A stretch of 40,474 nt of DNA, from contig CAKZOK010000090.1 in assembly GCA_937136415.1 (NCBI GenBank), positions 1-40,474 of the forward strand, given 5' to 3'. The notes beneath the pieces are model-generated. The model was not told where the DNA came from. It saw only the letters and a program-made list of their open reading frames with translations, and made no database searches. Positions 33,607 through 40,474 of this stretch are shown here, piece after piece (position 1 is the first letter of the stretch; the number at the start of each line of letters is the position of its first letter). The translations under genes were made by a program, and so were the position numbers. Source of the stretch: an uncultured Cytophagales bacterium. Its GTDB lineage: Bacteria > Bacteroidota > Bacteroidia > Cytophagales > Bernardetiaceae.

Positions 33607-36162
33607 TTAATCAGCATAAAAAATTCGTTTTACACGTTCGCTTACATTTGTCAAAATCTCATAAGGAATTGTGTCTATTGTATTGGCAAGGTCTGTTACA
33701 GTTGGATATTCTCCAAAAATAATTACTTCATCTCCTTCTGTTGCATCTTCAATATCGGTTACATCAATCATAGACATATCCATGCAAATATTTCCGACAG
33801 TTGGTGCAAGCTCGCCATGCAAATAGACTTTTCCAACACCATTTCCAAAACGCCTATCATATCCATCTGCATAACCAATCGCAATCGTGGCAATTTTGGA
33901 GATGCGCTCTACTTTTCCTTTCCTTGAATAACCAATACTTTCGTTGGGGTGAACCTCTTTTATCTGTGAAATAGTAGCCTTCAATGAACTAATAGGCAAT
34001 AAATGTTCTTGTGATTTTTTGGAAGAATCAATTCCATATAATCCCAAACCCAAACGAACCATTTCAAAATGAGCATTTTTGAAACGAATAATTCCAGCAG
34101 AATTAACAGCATGACGAAGAAAAGAATATCCTAATTGATTTTCTAATTCGGCAGCCCATTCCTCAAACTCATTTATTTGTTGTACTGAAAAATCATCCAT
34201 TTGCTCATCATCAGCAGCAGCCAAATGAGTAAAAACACTCGCTACCTCCAAAGATTCTCCAACCGATTCTACCAAACTCAATAAAATAGGCAAATCACTT
34301 GTTGCAAAACCTAAGCGATTCATTCCCGTATCTAATTTTAAATGAATTTTGAAAACATCTTTTATGTCTGCTCCAAACTCTGCTAGATTCAAATGATATG
34401 CCTTTTCTTTTGCATATTCTACATATCTTTTTAATGTTTCGACACTATAAATTTCGGGTTCAAGATTATGAACATACATTTTTTCAAAACTATCTACCGA
34501 CGGATTCATAACCATAATTGGCGTTCTGATTCCTTCATTTCGTAACGCAACTCCTTCATCTACATACGCCACAGCCAAATAATCTACCCGATGATATTGC
34601 AACAGATGAGCAACTTCATAATTTGTTCCACTACCATATCCAAAGGCTTTTACCATCGCCATAATTCTAGTTCTGGGAGAAATAAGCGAACGAAAATAAT
34701 CCAAATTATGCGCCAAATTATTAAGATTAATTTCTAGTTTTGTACCATGTACTTTGAGTTCTAAAGCCTCTACAATTTTTTCAAATTCAAATTTTCTTGC
34801 TCCTTTTATCAAAATAGCTTCATTACCAAAACGAATATCTCCATCAGCAAAATCACTCAAAAAATCTTCTGTCGTTGCAAAAAACTCTACATCAATCAAT
34901 GTTTCTGTATCAGGAATGAGTGTTCTTTTGATATTTTCTCCGACAGCAATAACACGTTCTACGCCTTTTTTGGCACAAAGTTGAAATATTTTTTCATACA
35001 ACCCTTCTTGTCTTTCTTCTGGCATATCCGACAAAATAACAGTTCGTTTTGGTTTGTTACTTTGTTGTAATAAAAAATCTAAAGCTACATTTAATCCTGC
35101 AAAATCATTATTGTAAGTATCATCAATCAAACTACAATTAAAAATACCTTGTTTGAGTTCAAGACGCATTTCTACTGCCTTCAATTTATTTATTTTTTCT
35201 TGAATTTCTTTTTCTTTATATTCAAAAAGCAACATCGTAACAATACAATGCAAACAATTTTCGACATGAGCAGGGTTAGAAAAAGGTAAATAAAAATTGA
35301 GTTTTTTGTCTGTATGTGGGTCATAAAGCCCAACATTTACACCTCCAACATTTGGGTCAAGATAACGCATATCGACAGCAGAAGGATAAATAGCAATATC
35401 TTGAGTAGTCCAACCAAAAAAATGAGGGTCGCCTTTTCGTTCTTTCAGATGAAGAATAGCCGTATTGACTGCCGAATAAATATCCCTTGAAATTAAGAAT
35501 TTACAATTTTCGAATAACTTTGCTTTTTCGGTAGCCTTCTGAATTTTATTTTCAAACCCTTCGTCATGTGCGCTGCCCAAATTAGTAAAAATTCCGATAT
35601 TGGGTTGAATTATTTTTTCTAAATATTCCATTTCGTTGGGCTGCGAAATTCCTGCTTCAAAAATGGCAAGTGTATGTTCTTCTGAAAGCTCCCAAACCGA
35701 TAAAGGCACACCAATTTGAGAATTATAGCTCTTTGGACTTTTGATAATCTGAAAACTATCAGCCAAAAGCTGTGATAACCATTCTTTAATAATCGTTTTG
35801 CCATTACTTCCTGTAATTCCGATAACAGGTAATTTGAATTGTTTTCTGTGATAAGCTGCCAACTCTTGCAAAGCACGAATGCTATTTTTGACCAATAAAA
35901 ATTGTGCATTTTTGGCTTCTTCTGCACTTTTAAAAAGTTTTGAAATGATTTCCTCATCTTCAATTATAAAATAACGAACTCCTTTATTATATAGATTTTT
36001 AATAAAATGATGTCCATCTTGTCGTTGTCCTTTTATAGCAAAAAATATTGTATCGTGAGGAATGGCAAGTTTTCGGCTATCTGTCAAGAGTTGTTTGTAA
36101 CGAAACTCTTTGTAATAATCAGTAATATAATTGGCACGAGTGATGAGTGAAGAAATGGGCAT
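33607..36162 (-). CDS. murF-alr: Bifunctional MurF ligase / alanine racemase fusion
   Basis: An 851-residue cytoplasmic fusion, typical of Bacteroidota. It supplies D-alanine and adds D-Ala-D-Ala to the UDP-MurNAc-tripeptide. The MurF half (about 1-455) has the ATP-binding loop GSNGKT at 118-123 and FEAGISQPNEMEYLE near residue 167. The alanine racemase half (about 470-851) has the PLP lysine K505 in MVKAFGYGSG, DTGMNRLGF, RLGLGLYGID, and catalytic Y764 in IGYADGYDRR. The start at 36162 gives MPISSLITRAN. It is convergent with the TAC cassette, with 8 bases between. Both active sites look complete. Confidence 0.97.
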   Translation of the reverse strand: MPISSLITRANYITDYYKEFRYKQLLTDSRKLAIPHDTIFFAIKGQRQDGHHFIKNLYNKGVRYFIIEDEEIISKLFKSAEEAKNAQFLLVKNSIRALQELAAYHRKQFKLPVIGITGSNGKTIIKEWLSQLLADSFQIIKSPKSYNSQIGVPLSVWELSEEHTLAIFEAGISQPNEMEYLEKIIQPNIGIFTNLGSAHDEGFENKIQKATEKAKLFENCKFLISRDIYSAVNTAILHLKERKGDPHFFGWTTQDIAIYPSAVDMRYLDPNVGGVNVGLYDPHTDKKLNFYLPFSNPAHVENCLHCIVTMLLFEYKEKEIQEKINKLKAVEMRLELKQGIFNCSLIDDTYNNDFAGLNVALDFLLQQSNKPKRTVILSDMPEERQEGLYEKIFQLCAKKGVERVIAVGENIKRTLIPDTETLIDVEFFATTEDFLSDFADGDIRFGNEAILIKGARKFEFEKIVEALELKVHGTKLEINLNNLAHNLDYFRSLISPRTRIMAMVKAFGYGSGTNYEVAHLLQYHRVDYLAVAYVDEGVALRNEGIRTPIMVMNPSVDSFEKMYVHNLEPEIYSVETLKRYVEYAKEKAYHLNLAEFGADIKDVFKIHLKLDTGMNRLGFATSDLPILLSLVESVGESLEVASVFTHLAAADDEQMDDFSVQQINEFEEWAAELENQLGYSFLRHAVNSAGIIRFKNAHFEMVRLGLGLYGIDSSKKSQEHLLPISSLKATISQIKEVHPNESIGYSRKGKVERISKIATIAIGYADGYDRRFGNGVGKVYLHGELAPTVGNICMDMSMIDVTDIEDATEGDEVIIFGEYPTVTDLANTIDTIPYEILTNVSERVKRIFYAD

Positions 36163-36334
36163 ATTTGAGAAAAAATTACGAATTACGAATTAAAGATTAC
36201 GGATTTAATACACTTATTATCAACGGATTACATTTTTACAATTAGTACTTTGATTAATTTCTATTCCTTAGTAATAATTCTGTTAGATTAAATTCAGAAT
36301 GAAAAGATACGAAATTTTGAAAAATAAAAATAAT

Positions 36335-36368
36335 AAAAAACGCTACTCTTAGAAAGAATAGCGTTTTT
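36335..36368 (-). terminator. Terminator downstream of the T9SS-tail ORF
   Basis: AAAAACGCTA (36336-36345) and TAGCGTTTTT (36359-36368) form the stem, with a further TCTT/AAGA pairing in the loop. It is positioned to stop minus-strand transcription from the ORF at 36395-36805. Confidence 0.75.
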
Positions 36369-36394
36369 GCAACTACCTAATTTTACTTGATGAA

Positions 36395-36805
36395 TTATAA
36401 TTTTATAATTTTTTTTGTAAAAACTTTATTTTGAGTTGTGTAGTTTAAAAAATAAATTCCCTTTGGTATATTTTGTAGATTTATTTCCCCCTTTTGAAAA
36501 TAGCAGTATTCAGATAAAATTAATGTCCCTTTTGTATTATATAAACTAATATTAACACAATCAGCAGGTTTTTCAAAGAAGTTATAAAATAATTTTTGTT
36601 GCACAGGGTTGGGATACACAGAAAGAATACTATTCAAACTAAGATGAGGAATTATTTTAGTCTTACTAATCTCATTTTTGTGGTGTATTCTAATATATTT
36701 ATATTCGCTGTCATAATTGATATTTATACTAAAAAAAAAATGATCTTTTGAAGAAACTAATATTTTTTTTATAAAAACTCTTCTACTTGTTAATGTTGCA
36801 CTCAT
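36395..36805 (-). pseudogene. Chimeric ORF: twin-arginine signal start joined to a T9SS sorting tail
   Basis: A 136-codon ORF made of two mismatched parts. The first ~19 residues, MSATLTSRRVFIKKILVSS, carry a perfect twin-arginine motif (SRRxFIK), as expected at the start of NapA or another Tat-exported redox protein. The ORF begins 8 bases after the napD-like stop. From about residue 22 the sequence changes to beta-rich sequence and then, from about residue 62, a type IX secretion C-terminal sorting domain (SVYPNPVQQ, NLQNIPKGIYFL, VFTKKIIKL). A hydrophobic signal core never appears. The join lies near 36740-36750, next to an A/T homopolymer. Best reading: two truncated genes joined in frame, by assembly chimerism or a deletion/insertion. 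As a working protein it makes no sense. Confidence 0.7.
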
Positions 36806-36812
36806 TGTATTA

Positions 36813-37049
36813 CTATTTTTTTGGTGTATTGAATCCTGAAACTAATGCCAATAATTTTAAACTAGTGAAAGCTTCTATTTTTTCTTTTAAAAGATCTTCT
36901 TCATTGTCGTTTTCGGTATCTGTAACAACAACAATTACCTCTTTGTTTTCTGCAGGAATAACCTCGCAGTTTTTAAGGGCAATTAAATCATCTATTAATT
37001 TTTCTTTTTGTCCTTTTACTGGATGTGCTAAATAGCTTTTTATAGGCAT
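36813..37049 (-). CDS. napD: NapD-like chaperone for periplasmic nitrate reductase
   Basis: A 78-residue cytoplasmic protein resembling small NapD-type chaperones. It opens MPIKSYLAHPVKG, a first strand typical of Bacteroidota forms, then CEVIPAENKEVIVVVTDTEN and a helix leading to the last strand LKLLALVSGF. NapD binds the twin-arginine signal of NapA and holds it during cofactor loading. Consistent with this, a Tat-type sequence begins 8 bases after its stop, though that ORF is broken. A ModE-like gene is divergent upstream. The gene is short but the fold pattern (ferredoxin-like) and context support it. Confidence 0.7.
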   Translation of the reverse strand: MPIKSYLAHPVKGQKEKLIDDLIALKNCEVIPAENKEVIVVVTDTENDNEEDLLKEKIEAFTSLKLLALVSGFNTPKK

Positions 37050-37137
37050 TTATTGGGTGATTTTTCGAATACAAAATACCAAAAAAAGAAATATAAACAA
37101 TATGATATTTGTCATAAAATAAAGATTTTCAAGGCGT

Positions 37138-37145
37138 TATCTTTG
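37138..37145 (+). promoter_or_regulatory. -7 promoter element for the ModE-like gene
   Basis: TATCTTTG matches TAnnTTTG and lies 85 bases before the start. A dyad, TATGA-TATTTG-TCATA, lies about 30 bases upstream at 37101-37116 and could be a regulator site. Confidence 0.45.
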
Positions 37146-37230
37146 TGTAAGAATAGCGACTTTAAACTAAGGTTATTTGCTATCAGTGAATTAGAGATGC
37201 ACAATAATTTATTTTTTTTAATAAAAAATT

Positions 37231-37566
37231 ATGAGTTTTAAAATTAAAAGTAGGATTTGGGTTGAAAAAAACAATACTATCTTTTTAGGAGAAGGAAGAA
37301 TTAAGCTTTTAAAAGCAATAGATCAGACAGGATCTCTGTCTAAAGCTGCAAAATCTTTAAAAATGTCTTATAATAAAGCTTGGAAGCTTATTGATTCTGT
37401 TAATAAAAATGCAGACAATCCAATAGTTTTGAAAAACATAGGAGGTAAAAACGGAGGAGGAACAATATTAACTCCTTATGGAAAAGAATTAATTGTAGCT
37501 TTTGAAAAAATAAATAAAAATTGCTGGAACTATTTGGACAAACAAATTGATAAATATTTGAAGTAG
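37231..37566 (+). CDS. ModE-like winged helix-turn-helix regulator
   Basis: A 111-residue DNA-binding protein with the ModE N-terminal fold (LysR-type winged helix). Key parts are GEGRIKLLKAIDQTGSLSKA, the recognition stretch SLKMSYNKAWKLIDSVN, and the wing GGKNGGGTILTPYGKELI. The C-terminal molybdate-binding domain of full-length ModE is absent, so molybdate sensing, if any, is indirect. It is divergent from the napD-like gene, which fits control of a molybdenum enzyme such as nitrate reductase (inference). The arginine codons are AGA/AGG, unlike the left part of the window. Confidence 0.82.
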   Translation: MSFKIKSRIWVEKNNTIFLGEGRIKLLKAIDQTGSLSKAAKSLKMSYNKAWKLIDSVNKNADNPIVLKNIGGKNGGGTILTPYGKELIVAFEKINKNCWNYLDKQIDKYLK

Positions 37567-37612
37567 GTAAATTTATAAACTTACCTACTTCAAATATTTA
37601 TTTAAAAGCCTT

Positions 37613-37948
37613 TTATTTCCCTCCTAGAAGTAATAATTCATTTACTAAAATTTCAGTAACATACCTTTTTTCTCCAGTTTCAGTATTGTAAGTCCTGTTC
37701 GTTAACTTTCCTTCTACAGCAATTTCTTGACCTTTATTTACATAGTTTTCAACTACATTAACAAGTCCTCCTTTTATGATGATGTTGTGCCAGTAAGCAC
37801 GTTCAACTTTATTGCCATTTTTATCTTTATAGCTATCATCTGTAGCTAGAGAAAATTTAGCCATTTTGTTTCCATCTTGGAAAGTTAAAATTTCTGGATC
37901 TTGACCCAATCTACCTATTAATTGTACTTTGTTTCTTAACGTATTCAT
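37613..37948 (-). CDS. ssb: Single-stranded DNA-binding protein, short form
   Basis: A 111-residue SSB consisting of one OB fold: MNTLRNKVQLIGRLGQDPEI, KMAKFSLATDDSYKD, the ERAYWHNIII strand and GQEIAVEGKLTNRTY. It ends NELLLLGGK, with no glycine-rich linker and no acidic DDIPF-like tip, so it lacks the usual partner-binding tail. This suggests an accessory paralogue rather than the main replication SSB. It is divergent from the zinc-ribbon gene at 38135 across a palindrome-rich spacer. Confidence 0.93.
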   Translation of the reverse strand: MNTLRNKVQLIGRLGQDPEILTFQDGNKMAKFSLATDDSYKDKNGNKVERAYWHNIIIKGGLVNVVENYVNKGQEIAVEGKLTNRTYNTETGEKRYVTEILVNELLLLGGK

Positions 37949-38048
37949 AAGATAAGTTTTAAAATTATTATTTTGTTTTTGTCAATTCGTTTTGACACTG
38001 CAAAGATGAAACCGAATACAAATTAAAAACGGTTGTTAAACATTTGTT

Positions 38049-38064
38049 TTCGTTTGTAAACGAA
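38049..38064. promoter_or_regulatory. Palindromic operator-like site between ssb and zinc-ribbon gene
   Basis: TTCGTTTGTAAACGAA is a near-perfect palindrome (7-base arms, 2-base centre). A further half-site CGTTTA follows at 38071-38076, and CGAATACA/TGTATTCG form another nearby pair. It lies between two divergent starts. Confidence 0.45.
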
Positions 38065-38087
38065 TGTATTCGTTTACTTATTTTTAG

Positions 38088-38095
38088 TACATTTG
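38088..38095 (+). promoter_or_regulatory. -7 promoter element for zinc-ribbon gene
   Basis: TACATTTG matches TAnnTTTG, 39 bases before the TTG start at 38135. Confidence 0.45.
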
Positions 38096-38134
38096 TAATC
38101 AATGTATTAAGTTTAATTTATAAATTATATTTTT

Positions 38135-38485
38135 TTGAAAGAAAGAAGTTGTTTAGAGTGTTCAGAAAAAGTTGTGGGAAGAATTGATAAAAAATTCTGT
38201 TCAGATTATTGTAGAAATGCTTATAATAACAAAGTAAATAAAGAAAGTAAAAACTTAATTAGAAATACAAATAATAGACTCCGAAAAAATTATAATATTT
38301 TATCAAAATTGAATATCTCTGGAAAAACTAAAGTGTCTAGAAGAAAGTTATTTGATAATGGTTTCGATTTTCATTTTTTTACATCCATCTATAAAACTAA
38401 AACCGGTAATGTGTATTATTACATTTATGACCAAGGTTATTTAGCTCTAGAAAACGAGACTTTTTTATTGATAAAAAGAGATTAA
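38135..38485 (+). CDS. Zinc-ribbon (DUF2116-like) hypothetical protein
   Basis: A 116-residue cytoplasmic protein with an N-terminal zinc ribbon: C-x2-C at CLEC and C-x3-C at CSDYC with RIDKKF between, like the DUF2116/FCS-type ribbon. A basic helical region (RNTNNRLRKNYNILSKLNIS) follows, then a beta-rich C-terminus (GNVYYYIYDQGYLAL). Such proteins are common in Flavobacteriaceae and uncharacterised. The start is TTG 38135, giving MKERSCLEC; no ATG exists upstream near it. Divergence from ssb hints at shared control. Confidence 0.78.
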   Translation: MKERSCLECSEKVVGRIDKKFCSDYCRNAYNNKVNKESKNLIRNTNNRLRKNYNILSKLNISGKTKVSRRKLFDNGFDFHFFTSIYKTKTGNVYYYIYDQGYLALENETFLLIKRD

Positions 38486-38530
38486 ATTGTAACTTTTTTA
38501 GAAAAAAACTACCTATAAATAAACACTAAT

Positions 38531-39226
38531 ATGCTTTTACTTACAAACGCTGTTATTATATCAACTGTAGTATTTGTTATAATACTAATTATTTTTCTGG
38601 CTTATTATTATAATACAAAGCAAGTAATCATAAGAACTTTATCTAAATTACCTTTAAAACAAATTGGGAGTTTAAAAACGAATGAATTCAGTAAAATAAC
38701 TGGTAAAGCTTTGCACGTAAAAGAACCCTTAATTGCCCCTTACAGTAAGAGAAAATGTGTTTTTTACTCAATAAAGATTGAGCACAAAAAAAGTAATGGA
38801 AAAAATAAATATTGGAAAACAATAGTAAAAGAAGAAAAGTTTCAAGATTTTTTTGTTGAAAAAAATGGAGATTTTGTAATTATTAGACCTAAACAAAATC
38901 CAAAAAACTATATCAGTCATTTAATTGTTGATGAAAAAGTAAACTCAGGTACTTTAAATGATCCAACTCCAAAATTTAATACTCTTTTGCAGCACTATAA
39001 TATTAAAAGTGAGAGTTTTTTCGGGTTCAATAAAACATTGAGATATACAGAAGGCATTATAGAAATTGGCGAACAAGTTACAGTAGCTGGCATTTCAAAA
39101 TGGAAAAGTTTAAAAGAACCAATAGAAGGTTATAACTACTCTAAAATTGCAGAATTAGAAAGTTCTGACAAGCAGAAACTAATCATTACAGATTTACCAA
39201 ATTTAAAATCTAAAAGAAAAATGTAA
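38531..39226 (+). CDS. GIDE-like membrane-anchored protein
   Basis: A 231-residue protein with one N-terminal transmembrane helix (about 6-26, AVIISTVVFVIILIIFLAYY) followed by a cytoplasmic or envelope domain resembling the GIDE family (named after a eukaryotic mitochondrial E3 ligase; bacterial members lack the RING). Matching features are the SKITGKALHVKEPLIAPYS strand pair, KCVFYSIKIEH, and the late TEGIIEIGEQVTVAGISKW segment. Function in bacteria is unknown. It is on the same strand as the zinc-ribbon gene, 45 bases downstream, so possibly co-transcribed. Confidence 0.7.
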   Translation: MLLLTNAVIISTVVFVIILIIFLAYYYNTKQVIIRTLSKLPLKQIGSLKTNEFSKITGKALHVKEPLIAPYSKRKCVFYSIKIEHKKSNGKNKYWKTIVKEEKFQDFFVEKNGDFVIIRPKQNPKNYISHLIVDEKVNSGTLNDPTPKFNTLLQHYNIKSESFFGFNKTLRYTEGIIEIGEQVTVAGISKWKSLKEPIEGYNYSKIAELESSDKQKLIITDLPNLKSKRKM

Positions 39227-39227
39227 A

Positions 39228-39698
39228 CTATTTCCAGGTATTCCCTTTTACTTTTATTGCAGCTTTTAAAACATCTTTCTGACTCAATTGTCCAATCAAT
39301 TTTCCTTTCGTATCTACTACTGGAAACCTTCTTCTATGAGAGCTAATAAACTTAAAAGCGGCATCAAAAATATTCATATTTTTATCAATTGTATCTACAT
39401 CTGTTACCATATATTTACCAACAGTATTGTTAGTATCTGAAGGCATATTATAGTACTTGCTTTCTGAAATATGTTTGATACAATCTGTTTCAGAAATAAT
39501 ACCAATTAATTCATTTTTATCATTAACAACTGGTCCTCCAGAAATTTTATATTTAATTAATAAACTAATTACTTGGTCTAAAGAATCATCTGCTTTAAAA
39601 GTAATTAGTTTAGTTGTCATATAATCAGAAACTAAAATTTGTTCTTCTTTTTTTCCTTGAGATTCATCTCTTTTTCCTTGAAAGCTTTTAATACCCAT
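39228..39698 (-). CDS. CBS-domain pair protein
   Basis: A 156-residue cytoplasmic protein made of two CBS domains after a charged N-terminal segment. CBS1 covers about 25-85 (MTTKLITFKADDSLDQVISL, GIISETDCIKHI) and CBS2 about 93-150 (YMVTDVDTIDKNMNIFDAAF, FPVVDTKGKLIGQLSQKDVL). Such pairs bind adenine nucleotides and report energy state. No partner domain is fused, so the regulated target is unknown. Its end lies 1 base from the end of the convergent GIDE-like gene. Confidence 0.9.
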   Translation of the reverse strand: MGIKSFQGKRDESQGKKEEQILVSDYMTTKLITFKADDSLDQVISLLIKYKISGGPVVNDKNELIGIISETDCIKHISESKYYNMPSDTNNTVGKYMVTDVDTIDKNMNIFDAAFKFISSHRRRFPVVDTKGKLIGQLSQKDVLKAAIKVKGNTWK

Positions 39699-39804
39699 AA
39701 TAGTTTGGTTTTAGTATGTTTTAAATTTACAGTTTTTTCTGTTTTATCCAACATTTACTTTAAGTTTTTTTTATTTACTACTTTTATAAAAATTTATTTA
39801 TAAA

Positions 39805-40474
39805 ATGAAAAGATTTTCTTCTGTCTTATCTGTACTCATAATTATAGGTGTTATTTATTGGAGTTTTTCTGATTTAAAACCTTCTTTACAAAAAGAAAAA
39901 CCGACTTTAAAAATTGATTTTTCTATAAATCAAGCACTTCATCATTTAAAAAATATCAGTCAAAAAGTACATTATGTAGGTGCTAAAGAACATAAAAGTG
40001 TTCAGAATTATATAGTTGATGAACTAAATAAATTAGGTTTAACCACGGAAATTCAGACGCAAACTGCTATCAATAAAAAATGGATTGCTGGAACTACTAC
40101 AGAGAACATTTTAGCAAGAATAAAAGGTTCTGGAAATGGAAAAGCGTTGATGTTGTTAACACATTATGATTCTAACCCACATTCTTCTGTAGGTGCAAGT
40201 GATGCTGGTTCTGGAGTGGTTACTATTTTAGAAGGAATTAGAGCATATTTGGCAAAAAACGAAACGCCAAAAAATGATATTATTATCTTAATTTCTGATG
40301 CTGAAGAGTTAGGTTTGCTTGGTGCACAGGCTTTTGTTGATGAACATTCTTGGGCAAAAGATGTTGGTTTAGTTTTAAATTTTGAAGCTAGAGGAAGTGG
40401 AGGGCCAAGTTATATGTTAATGGAAACAAATGGAAAAAACAGCAAGTTATTATCAGAATTTTTAGCATCGAAAC
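39805..40474 (+). CDS. M28 family metallopeptidase, cut by right window edge
   Basis: The first 223 residues of an M28 zinc peptidase, running off the right edge. The ATG at 39805 gives MKRFSSVLSVLIIIGVIYWS, a signal anchor. The metal-binding core is visible: H120 (THYDS), bridging D133 (GASDAGSG) and catalytic/metal E167-E168 (SDAEELGLLG). The order and spacing follow M28 enzymes, of the type often followed by multi-pass membrane segments, which would lie beyond the edge. It is divergent from the CBS gene. Codon use matches the rest of the right-hand block. Confidence 0.88.
   Translation, partial: MKRFSSVLSVLIIIGVIYWSFSDLKPSLQKEKPTLKIDFSINQALHHLKNISQKVHYVGAKEHKSVQNYIVDELNKLGLTTEIQTQTAINKKWIAGTTTENILARIKGSGNGKALMLLTHYDSNPHSSVGASDAGSGVVTILEGIRAYLAKNETPKNDIIILISDAEELGLLGAQAFVDEHSWAKDVGLVLNFEARGSGGPSYMLMETNGKNSKLLSEFLASK

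Noticed and set aside
1..40474. tRNA, rRNA or phage genes
   Set aside because: No tRNA cloverleaf, rRNA segment, integrase or structural phage gene was recognised on reading either strand, though a tRNA scan was not run.

Overview
The window is an AT-rich stretch of Bacteroidota DNA. Lineage signs are the fused murF-alr gene, a GH3/beta-lactamase fusion, a CarboxypepD_reg/beta-barrel outer-membrane protein, DUF4494, a propeller sensor kinase, a type IX secretion (T9SS) sorting tail, the absence of obvious Shine-Dalgarno sites, and several TAnnTTTG-type -7 elements. From base 1 to about 36.7 kb the genes look Cytophagales-like (inference), with CGT as well as AGA arginine codons. From about 36.75 kb to the end they look Flavobacteriaceae-like, with arginine almost only AGA/AGG. 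The change falls inside one short ORF.

Layout: ileS (cut by the left edge), chrA, an ornithine/alanine racemase-like gene, and an outer-membrane barrel protein divergent from a propeller histidine kinase and its response regulator (5.9-13.0 kb). Then come a DUF4494 gene, a DUF3857/transglutaminase protein, a haem A/cytochrome oxidase group (ctaA, cyoE, subunit III; 16.3-19.1 kb), a SIMPL-domain protein, a voltage-sensor-like membrane protein, rseP, the GH3/beta-lactamase fusion, an M42 aminopeptidase, a zinc-ribbon-like hypothetical, metG and a lipoprotein. A three-gene cassette follows at 32.2-33.6 kb, then murF-alr.

The most interesting unit is that cassette. It encodes a HigB-like toxin, an XRE antitoxin with a C-terminal tail, and a protein resembling the SecB chaperone, in the order of toxin-antitoxin-chaperone (TAC) modules such as HigB1-HigA1-Rv1957 of Mycobacterium tuberculosis. 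It sits in a slot bounded by a terminator on one side and the convergent murF-alr on the other.

The right end carries a NapD-like chaperone gene, a ModE-like regulator, an SSB without an acidic tail, a zinc-ribbon protein, a GIDE-like membrane protein, a CBS-pair protein and the start of an M28 peptidase. Just after napD an ORF begins with a perfect twin-arginine motif, as expected for NapA, but after about 20 residues it becomes the C-terminal tail of a T9SS cargo protein. This is either an assembly join or a real rearrangement.

Intergenic regions are rich in palindromic elements: two MITE-like elements with clear target-site duplications (26.45 and 28.86 kb), a 46-bp copy of part of one of them at 19.2 kb, paired-hairpin repeats around ctaA/cyoE/subunit III and at 14 kb, and a small GCTTTAGC-type hairpin family just after stop codons.
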